Position numbers and translations under genes: made by a program. From assembly GCF_019175385.1 (NCBI RefSeq), contig NC_083337.1:43500938-43564937 (forward strand): a DNA stretch of 64,000 bases, in the 5' to 3' direction. Positions 1 to 13,286 of this stretch are shown here, one piece after another. How positions within the stretch are numbered: position 1 is the stretch's first letter; each line of letters starts with the position of its first letter. The DNA is from Lycium barbarum (Eukaryota > Streptophyta > Magnoliopsida > Solanales > Solanaceae). The notes below the pieces were generated by a model. The model saw only the letters and a program-made list of their open reading frames with translations. It did no database searches and was not told the origin of the DNA.

Positions 1-1307
1 ATTTTTCTGTATTTTTTACCATTTCTTACATGGGCGTGTCAACACGAAGCAGCAGCGCGTGAGGGTAATTTTTAACATGGCCACGTCAGCACTATGTCAA
101 TTTTTTTTTAAAATTTTAGTCTTTTCCTTATTTTTTAACTTGTCATTTTACTGTTCATCTTCTTCGTATAGCAACTGCTTAAAATCCAACCAAATACACC
201 TCAAATCTCAACCAAACAGCCCCAAATTTCAGGTTTCGAACTCCTCTCGACGTTTCAGTTCTTTTGAGATATTACCCATTCAAATCGGAGTTCATTTGTG
301 GCAACCCGAAACTTCGAACTCGAAGCTTCAATGGAGCTCGTCAATGGCGGACGACTTTGCTTTGAATTTTTCACCTTTCCATGGTTATTACATTCTGTAG
401 CTTCAACGTCCTTCTCCAATGGGTTCAATCCAACAAATGAATCCAAAAAAACACTAGCTCACCTTTCCGGCTTCTTCAAAATTTCAACAATTGAGGTTTT
501 CAAAACTTTATCACTTCCAAGCTTCTCTAATCAGTCAATAAAATGAGTTTTAGGTGAATCTATCATGACAAGCTGATTTCAACATCACATGGGCAACACC
601 TAGATTTCAATCTGCAGCTTTCGGACAATGAAGAAAGCAACAATGGTGGTGCACGTTTTAAAGCCCACATTCAGTTTTCAAATCCAAAGTTCACTAAGCT
701 TCAGCTCAAATTCATACTTCAAACAATAACTCCCAATCTAAATCACAAAAATCAAATAAATTTGCATAGATATGAGACCAAAATAGTGACCCGAACACAC
801 CCAGTTACTATTTTTAGATTTTCTAATTTTGCAATTTTTTTTTCAATAGTATCAGTGACCTATTACCCCCCACTGTATAACCAATACATGCTGATTTTTT
901 TTTTTGCAATAGTATCATTGAACAGACCAAGAACTTGCTGATACTTTTTTTTTTGAACTTCTAGATATGTTCGTGACTAATATAAACTCAAACAATGACA
1001 CATTACTTCAAGAAAATCACCCACAACAGTTGTTTCTATTTTTAGATTTTATGATTTTGCAATTTTTTTATGTAGTAATCAAATCCAAGAAGACCTGAGC
1101 AAACTGAAAAGAAAAAATGATGAAGAAGAAGAATGAGCGCATGTATCACACCTAACACTAAAAAAGTGGGGGTTGTGTAAAAATGGCTGAAAAGGGATAC
1201 AAAAATACATAAAAAATAAGGCCAGGGGGGTAATAGGTTGCCCACAAAGGTTGGGTGTGTCATAATTAATCCGAGTACACGTTGGGGGGTATTAATGTAT
1301 TTTCCCT
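1..1307. other. Unassigned AT-rich flank
   Basis: No gene is recognisable here. The stretch has long T tracts (around 835, 895, 945) and only short open frames with no familiar domain. A perfect 14-bp inverted pair, ACCTATTACCCCCC at 858-871 and its complement at 1225-1238, might be part of a DNA-transposon end, but no complete terminal inverted repeat or target-site duplication could be closed. The edge at about 1307 is where homology with the block at 42775 begins. Confidence 0.5.
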
Positions 1308-4300
1308 TATTTGTTCAAACAGTAGCGACTATCTCCTAGTTTTTTTTCAAAATATTTTAAAATTAGTACGCATTCCCCAAATTTAAAGAAAATTAGGTGC
1401 TAGAGTCAAAATAAACGACATATGTATTGTTTTCCTAAGATGCCTAATTCATAATAAAAGGGTTTCAATAATTATGTGGGTTTAAAAGCAGTCAATAATA
1501 TAAGAAGAAAATAATATACAGCACTATAAACAGAAATAAAGAGAATGGGGTTTACCAAACCCCAACCATTTTTACCCATGGCTAGGACTTCATATCATTT
1601 TTACCCATGATTGGGCCTTCAATATATTAGCTTCCCTTTCCTCTTTTGGACTCAAAGACATTTGAAAGACGTATTCCTTATTCGGATTTTATCCCAACAA
1701 AGTGGCTGGACCTCGGCCCGAGTGGCCATGCAGTGGAGGAGGGGGAAAAAAACCAAAATACCCCGGTTAGTTTATATTTTTCTGTCCTTATCACACGTAT
1801 AATATATACACATATATGCAAAGTATGCTATTGTTCTACTAGTCCTATTCTATGTGAACGTACAACATGTGTATACACAGTATATCCCCACGTACCCAAA
1901 GGACCATGTGAAACACATGTGTTCTATGCTTTCAAACTTAAAACATCCCAAATTAGGTGGTGGAAATTCAAGTCGTCACCCCCTTTTTATCTGAATGCCG
2001 CACAAGTTCCAAGAGATTTCATGAACCTCCGGCATGGCTGGTCATCCAGGAAGGGTTCAAACTAGAACCCCCTATACCTAACATGCATCTCAAACCATAA
2101 CCCAAGAGAACACTGCTTCACATGCCTCACCACATGGCCTTAGGGCAAAAGGAAATATACATAATATACATAGGTATTGAATAACTATTATCTTAAAAGC
2201 ATAACTGAGACTAGTGAGGAGAAAAAATAACTAGGACATGAGACATAAGTAATTTCTATAAGCATAGCACAGTCCAAACTCAACTTATCCAAACAAATCT
2301 AAGAAAATTAATAACATATAGCTCCCAACAACATAGGATCAGGTAGATATGGCAAAGCATGCAAGAACTCAAAGGGGAATTGTCCTCTAAATATAGTGTT
2401 ATCATGATAAATTCAATATACATAAGGTGTGCCTACACTGTATAAACCTAACTCCTAAATGGACACTTCAAATGAATACTTGATTGTCCTCAAGATAACA
2501 TATTCCAAACTCTGAGTGATCTCTCTCATGGAAAACAAGATAAGTTGATAGGTGCACATTACAGTCTTGACAACTATAACTTAATCAAAACCAAGCAAGC
2601 ACAACCCAAAATCTTCCATTAGTACACATTTTCACAGAACATAATGCAAGAAAAATGCAACACTAGAGACCAAACTGGAAACATCTGTAGAACCAATTGT
2701 CCAGGCCCCTTTTAAACCACTGAGTTTTTATATAGGTTATATGAATCCTAAGTCTAATCGGTCATCTTTATTTTAAATAGCATAAACAAGTAGGCAGGTG
2801 GCAGTCTCAAAATGCATATGCTCTTCATTCGTTAAACTGTTCTGGCACTTCGTTTCACATTACCTTATTGGCAGGGAAATTTTAGTTGACTTAAGAGATG
2901 TACTTGGCCATGAAAGAATTCTTAACCTTTTCCTCCCTTTAAAATTGACTAAGTTTCACAAATTCTCAACTTTATATGCACAGGAGGAAAACAACTTCAT
3001 TTTGACATGTTTAGAATGAGCCTAACTTCATCTATTACAATATTCTTATCATCAACGTTCATGTGACTTAATTCAGAAAAAACCAAGGTAGAACGAAAGC
3101 ATGATCTGGCATTCAAAGAAATCATATATGTAAGAAGAAGGCCAAATATACCCCTCCCTTAACCTACCCTGCTGCTATGATTACAGTGCCACTATGGGCC
3201 TTCTTACCCTTCAAGAATCATTTACTGAAGCTTAAGGTAAACTGGGAAGAAACCAAATTACTCCCCGAACAATAGATTGTAATTACAAATTCACACAAGG
3301 CATGCATAACATCCAAATTACAAGCCCAATTTGCTAAAGCTGTTAGGTGTCACCAGATTCTTTTCACAAAAGGGAAGGATTCCTCCATTTTTATCTGTCA
3401 GGACAAGCAATATTCAAAACAAAAGAAACTTCTTTTCAATTTTACTTACAAATCCCAACTGGTCTAAATATTCCCCTCAAGGCATGATGAGGCAGACACA
3501 ACATGCAAAGTAATCCAGTTTTTAGATTCAGCAACTTTAACAATGTGACAAGATGATCTCTAATATCTAAGTGTAAGGGTTGAGAGGCTACACCCCATAA
3601 CTTGAAAGGGAGGCCATGACAGCCTCTTATTTAGGAGAAAAGGTACTATGGGTCAAGCAAATGATTGACCCTTTCTCAATACTCTCCTAAGGTGTCTTTA
3701 AAAGACCTTCCCTGTCTAGTTAAGTGGCTTCCAACCTTATATCATGTAGTCATTTCCTTTTATTAATTCTTTTTCAATCACAAATTAAATAACATAAGGC
3801 AGTTCACATGTCTAACAGTTAAATTGTTTCCCCTTTTTCATTCTTAAAGACTATTTACCCCTATTTCATTTCTTCACACTCCTCTTATTCAGATTGTTAT
3901 CGTGAAACTTTCTTTCCATCTGTATCTACCTTTTTGTGCCTAGACAGTTACAATCAAATGATCATCACTACCATACCAGTTGCCTTACTCTCATAGAAGA
4001 TCAAAAAGGACAATCATGTTAGAGAGAAAAGTTTTAGTCCAGGTTGTTTAGAACTTGAGCAAATAATTAAAAAAAACGATTGCATCTTTTTTTTTCCCTT
4101 TCAATATCTCATACTCACAAATCTGGAATTCATGGCCTTTTACCAAATTTAGACTCACATATGGGTGAAAATAATCACAGATTCAAAAGCAAGATATCAA
4201 TCCTCTACTTTCCGTGCCCTATTACTTCATTCTTCAAGTCAAGCTAATCAATAGAGCAGTGTCAGCAAACAGTCACAAACAAGAGAACTAGACCTCCTTT

Positions 4301-4850
4301 TAACATTGACCTAGATGGTAAAGTTGGCTGTTAATTCATTACCCATTTAGCAATTTAAACAATCTTAGTCAGTTTTAGAAGAGGACATGGCCTTGTGATT
4401 CCATTGTTTCTCCTATTGCTCTTACTTTCTTATCAAGTTCCACATGTTTAGGCATATAAATTACTACTAGATGTGAGCCCGTGACATAGACTATTGAGTC
4501 AAGTTATGAATGCCATGTGCACAAGCAGACAATTTCACACAAGGTAAAACAATTTTGAGCTGACCAAGGAAAACAAGAGTGACATTTTAAGCATTATGTA
4601 CCATGTGCACAAGCAGACAAGTTCACACAAGTTAAAACAACTTTGAGCAGACCACGGAAAATATGATTGACATTTTAAACATCATGTTCTCACTAACTTC
4701 TAGGACTTCTGCCATGGATCATGGACACTAGGAACTCACATATGACAAATCATAGGTGATCACATGCAACCTACTCCAGGTGATAATACGAATACAGTCA
4801 TAGTCACGGACAAACAAATAAACCACAAACCTAAAGGGGTATGATCCTAT
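1307..4850 (-). repeat. Probable Ogre-like LTR segment, copy 1
   Basis: This non-coding block is collinear with 42775-46361 over its whole length, with roughly 8% mismatch in a 200-bp stretch I compared by eye (about 3541-3740). In the second copy the homology runs on without a break into the PBS-proximal LTR end of an Ogre-like element (41418), so I infer that this is a truncated LTR of the same family, possibly the 3' LTR of the same element. Its low-coordinate end is cut at 1307, so the terminal sequence next to the PBS in the other copy is missing. Open frames such as 1646-2065 have no recognisable domain and are not treated as genes. Confidence 0.55.
4513..4687. repeat. 88-bp tandem duplication
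   Basis: Two adjacent copies of about 88 bp, each starting CCATGTGCACAAGCAGACAA or a close variant (4513 and 4601). The same duplication is present at 46024-46199, so it predates the duplication of the larger block. Confidence 0.8.
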
Positions 4851-5456
4851 TATCACGACCCAATCAGAAGGCCATGACGGGCACCCGGAGCTAACACACC
4901 GAATATCTCTAAACGTACATCTCATAAACATTTCTAGGTGGACCATAAAGATAGTTCCTGGATATCATAATCTGTAAGGACATATATCACAATATAACAA
5001 CACATCTCTATATATTCTTCAACAAGTATGTACATCATCACCAGCCGACAAGGCTACTAAAATATCATACAATGATATGAATCGGTAGGGTTATGATATG
5101 TCTAACTATACACACATGTTTACGAGCCTCTACATAGAGTACAAGTGACCATAAGGACCAATACCAATAGACTGCAGCTTCGAAGTAAGTGGAGTGCTCC
5201 TGAGAATCCACTGATAAATCACCTATGGATCAAATCCGTGTACCTGTCTACCTGCGGGCATGAACGCAGTGTCCACAAGAAAGCACGTCGGTACGAATAA
5301 TGTACTGAGTATGTAAGGCATGAATAATAGCATGATAAGAAATATAGAACATAACATGAGATAATGATAACCTGTATGTCTGATTGCCTCTTAGGGCGAA
5401 TATCATGCATGCTTAGTCTTTTCACAAAAACCTTTCTCATACTTGTATAACATAAT

Positions 5457-5562
5457 AGTGTTGCGGAACGTGCAGCCCGATCCATAAATGTTAGTGCTGT
5501 GGAACGTACAGTTCAATCCATATATGTTAGTGCCGAGGAACGTACGGCCCGATCCATTATAT
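5457..5562. repeat. 36-bp tandem repeat inside LTR A1
   Basis: Three units built around GGAACGTACGGCCCGATCCA. Copy A2 also has three units (about 11407-11512), copy C about six (46972-47195) and copy D about seven (52967-53214), so the unit number varies between LTRs of one family. Confidence 0.8.
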
Positions 5563-6773
5563 AATATATACATATACATAATGTAAATAGCATGCATGAA
5601 AGCTCATATGAAGCCTACAACTTTATTGGAGTGACGTAAGGTCGGTAACCTCCGATTTATATTATGGAGCAATCATTATTGCTATATTTCATCTTGAAGG
5701 AACAAGTAACATAAGATGAGATCAACAACAGCGAGTAGAATCAAGGAAATCATGACATAAACTCAATGATCTCATAATAGCATTAAAATCATGAGCTTTG
5801 GAATTTCTAGAATTAAAATCATCATCATCATGTTTATCATAGAAAACATCTCATCTTTAGTACCATAAGAAGCTTTTAAGAATCAGAAACTTCTAACTTT
5901 TGGAAGTAAGAAGGTTATGGAAACATCTATGAAATCATAACATAGGAATCATGCCTTTTGAAGAAAAAGGACTAGCCTTAACATACCTTTTTGGTCTCCT
6001 ATTACTTAACGCTTATCCTTCCAACCTCGTAAATCTACATTCAAGAAAATTTATACCACTGTTAGGCTTATCGCCATATGCATATCTTAAGTCTTCGAAT
6101 TAATTCCTTTTAAAATCTGCTAAAATTCGGGTAGCATCTCCCCTGTATTCTTTACCTCCTCCAAATACCAAAACAACTCCCAAACAATACCAACAACATC
6201 AACAACAATATCAATACCAATATATTCTATAAAACATCCCACATGATGTTTCTCCAATTTCTAAACCTTCCATAACAACATCTATAATACCATAATCAAA
6301 GAATTATATTCATTTTAATCTCAAATTAATCCAAAATTCTCTTTCAAACTCACCTCATGGCCATCAACTTCAGTTCAACTCTTTATGACTTTTCTCCTAT
6401 GATTATTTCCTTTCTAAAATTGCTAAACCTTTACACCATCTCAATCGTGTAAATAATAATACGAAACATACCTTATAGTGGAAGAACTTCACTTTATTCA
6501 CCCCTTTCCAAGACTAAGTTCATCACCACCTTGAAGAGAAACAAGAACAATCATCTTCCATGAATTTTATTTGAGATTTTTATGTTGATATTCTCTCTTA
6601 ATGATATGGGAAGGTTGTGGAAAATTATGGAGGGTTATGGAGTATTATGGAAGTTTATGGAAATTTATGGAGAGTTATGGAAGGTTATAGAACCCTCAAG
6701 AGTTCTCAAGAATTCTTTAGAAATATGAAGGATGAGAAGATGGTTAAAATGATGAAAATTAATTGGTTATAGG

Positions 6774-6785
6774 GGTATTTATAGG
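6774..6785 (-). promoter_or_regulatory. TATA box of LTR A1
   Basis: Minus strand reads CCTATAAATACC, a good plant TATA box about 550 bp into the LTR. It is identical at the equivalent site of the other family A LTRs (12725-12736, 48379-48390, 60654-60665). Confidence 0.6.
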
Positions 6786-7336
6786 TGAGTGTTGGGTCGG
6801 GTGACTGTAGCACCAGGGGGTACTGTAGCACCAGGTTACTTAGCAGTGTTTTTCTACTCCGTCCGTCTAACTTGTAACGTCCATAACTCCCTGCTTTGAT
6901 GTCTCATTGATGAATGGTGTTTTGCGTTGGAAGCTAGACTCGAAGATCTTAATTTTAGGCTTTTGAAATGCCATAAAACTCCTTATATACCAGGAGATAT
7001 ACCCCTCCAATGTTGACCCAAAATTCTATCTAGAATTCTGCCAACTTTGTTTTCAAATTTTCGATCATCTTAATTTCTCCGCTTGCTTGGTCCCGCAATC
7101 TTTCGAAACTCTCCATACTTGATATTTATCATTGATCATACTTGATAATAGTCATTTCCTTTGGTTCCAAGGTTGTCCTTCCCGATTACGACTTACGAGA
7201 TCGTAATTCATCCTTTACTTCATTGTTACGTACTTCCCATACCTTGTACCATCCAAAACATTAAGGGACATCTTCGATACCCCATCAATACGGTGAAGTA
7301 CGTGGAATGCTCATGCTCTGAAAGTGCGAGGTGTAA

Positions 7337-10300
7337 TTAGAAACATTTGTCCTCGAATGTTACAACTTGCGAGCTTACGACGCTTTCATTAATTTCTTGA
7401 AATGGTTATCTTCCTTTAGTTTCTGATCCCCATGCTCTTGTACTATGGGCTCATTAGTCTTCTTTCATATCCTCCCAATTCTCTGTCAAACTCACTCATT
7501 AGTTCTAGATCCTCACGTTCTTATGTATGTACTCAGTGGTCAACTGATATCTAGTTACTGTCCTAGGACCTATTTCCATTAAGATGGTCTTAACTCATGC
7601 TTTCTACTGCTCCCTGCCTGTCTATGAGTACTCTTAATTGTTGTACTCTTTTGCCTTGCTCCTTATTTCTCTACTAGTAGACAAATTCTCTTGTTCAGAT
7701 ATGGCACCCTTCCTTGGTGTTATTTTAGTTTATCCCTTTTTTTACTCGTCGAAATTATAATTTCTTGGTCGGACTATTTCATTCCTTACAATATCATCCA
7801 ATTCATACCTGAACTTTTCCTACAATTTCCTCTCCTCAGTTTTAGCATAATTGCAATGTAAACTCACATAGAACTAAGATAAAATCCTACTTAATAATAA
7901 CTTCCTTTTGATACGAGTATGCTTTCTTCTTAAGTCCTTGATTCTCTTGTATCGGTGATCATTTGAGACTTAAATTAGCCGATGTTCTTCTTTTACTCCC
8001 TATCGTTATCCTTACACCATTTTTGTTGGCCATTGCATCATGACGATGGTCTATATTGTTCTATAACATATACTCTAACATTTGATATGACCGGCGACGT
8101 GTGACTCCACGACTTGCAAGGTACTTTCTAATCTCAAGTAGCACCGCTGTCTTGCTATCCATAGGCACACTAGCTCCCTTTTCTTTGGAGATCATTGAAC
8201 TCCCTATAATTATTCCTCTTGTTAAAACTTTCATCTCTTCTAGTGCTAAGATTTCCCTTTCTTCAGCTTCGGAATGTTGTACGTCATCTTAGAACTTAAT
8301 TTGTTCTTCCCCCCTTTTAAATGATGTTTTCATATACCTTAACTCTTGAGTGTTAACCGTATTTGATAGTCATCTAGACGACCTTAGCGATCCTGCAACT
8401 CCTCTATCCCATATGATGCCGGAGTTTTTTCATCGCATGGTTAAACTTGTTTTCCTTTTTACTAGTAAAACGCCTATTTCCATTAGTCATCCTTTACTCT
8501 TAGGTTAGGAAACCTTGAAGTGTTCCGTTACGAGTGAGAATCCCTTTTGACGCTGAAAATCTTTTCTTGAGGTACTTTCTTCCCTTAAATAGGCGTACCA
8601 ATCATGGGTTCACATCCATTCTCCTAGTTAAATCTCAGGAGTTTAAAATTTCCACATCGCTCTCATAAGATTTGCTTATTTCTTCTCAAGGATGCACCTT
8701 TGTCCATTATTTAAAATCTTCTTAGCTCTATTTATGAAAACGTATAGGTTGGTTCCAGGGTCCTCACATTCATCCCTTGTCACGTACAACATTACTCTAT
8801 CTCCTGTTGGTTTATTTAAATTTGATCCTGTCGTGTGTTTTCCTGCTTTCATCTTAACTTTTTCATCAAATATATATTACCTGATCCTCAATGGCTGTAC
8901 GTTTTCCTTTTCCAAGTTTCTCCCCCCTTCACGGTATCATAACCTTCTTTTTCCCAATGCTCATGCTTACATATTTGGTCGCGTTACCGCTATTTGACTT
9001 TGATTCCCGAGAAAACCCAATCCTAACTCTTTCTGTAGCGCTTGCTACCTCAATTTTGACATACATCATAATCAATACTTTTAATATGTCATAACATCAA
9101 TCATAAGGGTATACACAATACTCGATGTAGCTACTCGTGACTTATCTTTTTATCGCTTTTCAACACCTTTTCTTACCAGATATCCCGTTGCCATTTGATT
9201 TTGTCCTGAATCCGTGGCTTTAATACATCTCCCCTCTCTTTTTGCCTAGCTAGCCAGAGAATTCTAGTTGTAATGCTCATATGCTCCTAATTTTCCTCGA
9301 GCTGTTCTGGTTTCTCATATTCCTTTTTTATTTTCGTATGTCTAAATCTGTAGATCTTCCTAGCATACCTTCCTACGTCCTAATTGTAAACCTTGGCGGT
9401 ATAACTTTACTTAAAAATCTTTACTCGTACTTGTACCCTACTTCTTTGTCTAAAATAATCAGCCTCACATCCTTTACTTTCCTGTAGCAATTGAATCGAT
9501 CGTTTCGATATTTTATATTCACTTGTACACCTACTCTCCTCTTTCCTTACACATAAGCCGACATCACACCTAATTTCTCTATCGTCAAATAACCTTCACA
9601 ACACCTGTCCAAAAAAATTTGAGGTGAATCCTTCTTATAAGGATTAGCTAGAAATACGCCATATATTCCTAAGGTTGATACAATTTCTACTTCCTTCGTC
9701 GGCCACACAACATCACATTTAGAAGTTATATAAGAAATCTAGAAGACAATCGTAATTACATTCCAACTTACCTATCCATTTCTCATTCTTGAGTTACAGG
9801 TCGTCATTAATACCCGAAGTAACTTAGCCATAATGATTCTCAGAATAGTACCAACTATCAAATACTCAGAAACCCCCTTTGAAGTCGAATGACTGGTGAC
9901 TTCTAAATCCTAGTGCAAACTCACATCATATAGGAAAGTCCGATAAAACGAGTTTGTGTGCCCGTCATCAACCCGTCTTGATCATATGTATATGTATAAA
10001 CTTCTAGAGTAAAACTTTCCCCTACTCGTTAACTTCCTTTCCCATATCAATATCTTATCTTTATCTCTTGCTCACCAATCTATAAATCGTAATACTGCAT
10101 TTGAATTCTTACTGTCAACTTTCCCTATATCTTCAATAAATCTCAATTCTCCGAAATCTCAAATGATTCCAACTCCTTTAATTACTAATCATTTTTCCCC
10201 TCCAGGGTTCTTCCCTTAAATTAAAATAAAATTATTCTAAAACTTCTCTTGGAAAGCATCTCATAATGGTTCATTCAATCATGACTTACTAAACGTCCGA

Positions 10301-10796
10301 TTGTCACATTTTTCCTTCATTCTTTCTCTATAGCATAGACATTCAAACAATTCAATTTGTAAAAACTTCGGAAGAGTTTCCTCTATAATTCTTACTGCCT
10401 CATTCCTGCACACAGCCCAGAAAACACATCCAATGCCTCACAGGGCGATCACAATACTCGTAACCTTTACCTCAACTTCTCATATCAAAGTCTATCAATA
10501 TCAATAAGACAGGAAACATACCTTCCGGGGTAACAAATTCAATTCTCATCAATTACCTCATCGCGGCATAATCAACTGCTTATCCGTAATCAAAACATTT
10601 AAGGTTAGAATCAAAGACATCACATCCTATAATTTAGCTCTACGACATGATCTAAGATGAGAAAGAAAGGTCAATCATTCTAAAATGCCCTGCAGCCTCT
10701 TGTTTATAAGTGTGGCATGCTTCACACCCATAAGCAAGACTCTACTGGACACAGCTCGTAGACACACCCTAGGACGAACAACTCTGATACCACTTT
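7337..10796 (-). mobile_element. Family A internal domain, non-coding (LARD-like)
   Basis: About 3.46 kb between two LTRs, with no frame that looks like gag, protease, RT, RNase H or integrase on either strand. The PBS side (10700-10796) resembles the leader of elements Z and Y, including the minus-strand counterpart of the phrase GTGTGTCTACGAGC that follows their PBS. The other end keeps a remnant of the pre-PPT hairpin, while the PPT itself is deleted. Short frames at 8101-8292 and 8692-8997 recur in the other copies, but only because the copies are homologous. I infer mobilisation in trans by a Tekay-type element. Confidence 0.7.
10781..10792 (-). other. Primer-binding site of family A
   Basis: The minus strand reads TGGTATCAGAGT, 11 of 12 matches to the plant initiator tRNA-Met PBS TGGTATCAGAGC. 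It lies 4 bp from the LTR end at 10797, as expected. Confidence 0.85.
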
Positions 10797-13272
10797 TGTC
10801 ACAACCCAACCAGAGGGCCATGACGGGCACCCAGAGCTAACACACTGAGCACCTCTAAACGTACATCTCATAAACATTTCTGGGTGGATCATAAAGATAG
10901 TTCCTGGATATCATAATCTGTAAGGACATATATCACAATAAAACGACATATCTCGATATAATCTTCAGCAACTATGTCCATCATCACCAGCCGACAAGGC
11001 TACTAAAATGTCATACAATGATATGAACCGGTAGGGTTATGAAATATCTCCAACTATACACACATGTATACGAGCCTCTACATAAAGTACAAGTGACCAT
11101 AAGGACCAATACAAATAGAATGCAGCTCCGAAGTAAGTGGAGTGCTCCTGAGAATCCGCTGATAAATCACCTATGGGTGAAATCCTTGTACCTATCTACC
11201 TGCGAGCATGAACGCAGCGTCCACAAGAAAGGACATCAGTACGAACAATGTTCTGAGTATGTAAGGCATGAATAATAGCATAATAAGAAATATAGAACAT
11301 AACATGAGATAAGGATAACCTGTATGTCTGATTGCCTCTTAGGGCGAATATCATGCATGCTTAGTCTTTTCACAAAAACCTTTCTCATACTTGTATAACA
11401 TAATAGTGTTGCGGAACGTGCAACCCGATCCATAAATGTTAGTGCTGTGGAACGTACAGTTCAATCCATATATGTTAGTGCCGAGGAACGTACGACCCGA
11501 TCCATTATATAATATATACATATACATAATGTAAATAGCATGCATGAAAGCTCATATGAAGCCTACAACTTTATTGGAGTGACGTAAGGTCGGTAACCTC
11601 CGATTTATAATACGAAGCAATCATTATCGCTATATTTCATCTTGAAGGAACAAGTAACATAAGATGAGATCAACAACAGTGAGTAGAATCAAGGAAATTA
11701 TGACATAAACTCAATGAAATCATAATAGCATTAAAATCATGAGCTTTGGAATTTCTAGAATTAAAATCTTCATCATCATGTTTATCATAGAAAACATCTC
11801 ATCTGTAGTACAATAAGAAGCTTTTAAGAATCAGGAACTTCTGAATTTTAGAAGTAAGAAGGTTATGGAAACATCTATGAAATGATAACGTAGGAATCAT
11901 GCCTTTTGAAAGAAAGGGACTAGCCTTAACATACCTTTTTGGTCTCCTACTACTTAACGCTTATCCTTCTAAGATCGTAAATCTACATTCAAGAAAATTC
12001 ATACCACTGTTAGGCTTATCGCCATATGCATATCTTAAGTCTTCAAACTAATTCCTTTTAAAATCTGCCAAAATTCGGGCACCATCTCCCCTGTATTCTT
12101 TTCCTCCTCGAAATACCATAACAACTCCCAAACATTACCAACAACATCAAAAATAATATCAATACCAATATATTGTATATAGTATCCCACACGATGTTTC
12201 TCCAAATTCCAAACCAACCATAACAACATCCATAATACCATAATCAAAGAATTATATTCAATTTAATCTCAAATTATTCCAAAATTCTCTTTCAAACCCA
12301 CCTCATGGCCATCAACTTCGATTCAACTTTTTATGACTTTTCTCCTATGATTCTTTCCTTTTTAAAAATTTCTAAACCTTTACATCATCTCAATCGCGTA
12401 AATAATAGTAGGAAAACCATACCTTATAGTGGAAGAACTTCACTTTATTCGCCCCTTTCCAAGACTAAGTACATCACCACCTTGAAGGGAAATAAGAACA
12501 ATCATCTTCCATGAATTTTCTTTGAGATTTTGACATTTATATTCTCGCTTGATGATATGGGAAGGTTGTGGAAGATTAGGGAGGGTTATGGAGTATTATG
12601 GAAGTTTATGGAAATTGACGGAGCGTTATGGAAGGTTATAGAACCCTCAAGAGTTCTCAAGAATTCTTTAGAAATATGAAGGATGAGAAGATGGTGAAAA
12701 TGATGAAAATTAATGGGTTAGTGGGGTATTTATAGGTGTGTGTTGGGTCGGGGTACTGTAGCACCCGGGTACTGTAGCAGTGTTTTTCTGTTCCATCCGC
12801 CTAACTTGTAACATCCATCACTCCCTGCTTCGATGTCGCATTGATGAACAGTTTGTTGCGTTGAAAACTAGACACGAAGAACTTCATTTTAGGCTTTTGA
12901 AACGCAATAAAACTGCTTATATACTCGGAGATATACCTCTCCAAATTTGACCAAAATTTATGTCCAGAATTTTGCCAACTTTTTTTCCAAATTTTCAACA
13001 AACTCATTTTCTCCGCTTGCTTGGTCCCGGAATCTTCCAAAACTCTCCCTACATGATATTTATCATTGATCATACTTGATAATAGTCGTTTCCTTTGGTT
13101 CCAAGGCTGTCTTTCCCAGTTACGACTTACGAGATCGTAATTCATCATTTACTTCATTGTTACGTACTTCCCATAGCTTGTAACTTCCAAAACTTAATGG
13201 GATGTCTCCGATACCCCATTAATATGGTGAAGTATGTGGCATGCTCATGCTCTAAAATTGCGAGGTGTAACA
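10797..13272 (-). repeat. Family A LTR, copy A2
   Basis: Complete LTR of about 2.48 kb; on the minus strand it starts TGTTACACCTCG (13272) and ends TTGTGACA (10797). It is flanked by a PPT on one side and a PBS on the other, so it is shared by two internal domains. The palindrome core is at 11237-11255, with one arm mutated (GTTCTG). Confidence 0.9.
12725..12736 (-). promoter_or_regulatory. TATA box of LTR A2
   Basis: CCTATAAATACC on the minus strand, about 540 bp downstream of the LTR start. Confidence 0.6.
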
Positions 13273-13286
13273 TCCTTCCCCCCCTT
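13273..13286 (-). other. Polypurine tract of family A
   Basis: The minus strand reads AAGGGGGGGGAAGGA or very close to it, directly before the LTR start at 13272. The degenerate pre-PPT hairpin (AACATTCG, AGGA, TTAATGTT) lies at 13290-13309. Confidence 0.85.

Larger units (their letters stand above)
4851..7336 (-). repeat. Family A LTR, copy A1 (3' LTR of array)
   Basis: About 2.49 kb. It is collinear with 10797-13272, 46362-48926 and 52348-61208. The terminal TG has become TA at 4851, and a small deletion at 7336 removed the last bases together with the adjacent PPT. It contains, in plus-strand order, the shared CAGTAC palindrome block (5251-5325), a 36-bp tandem repeat (5457-5562), a TTATGGA-type decamer repeat (about 6606-6690) and a TATA box on the minus strand (6774-6785). 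Confidence 0.85.

Noticed and set aside
59..546. Two overlapping open frames (59-400 and 298-546) near the left edge.
   Set aside because: No recognisable domain, low-complexity composition and an AT-rich context; short chance frames are more likely.
1611..2065. Frames that recur at 43078-43397 and might look like a conserved gene pair.
   Set aside because: They recur only because the surrounding non-coding block is duplicated; indels break the frame between copies.
8676..8880. A minus-strand frame of about 65 codons, open in three family A internal copies, as a possible gene.
   Set aside because: Between the copies at about 8676 and 14672 nearly every difference I found changes the amino acid, and the third copy has an indel. 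There is no sign of protein-level constraint.
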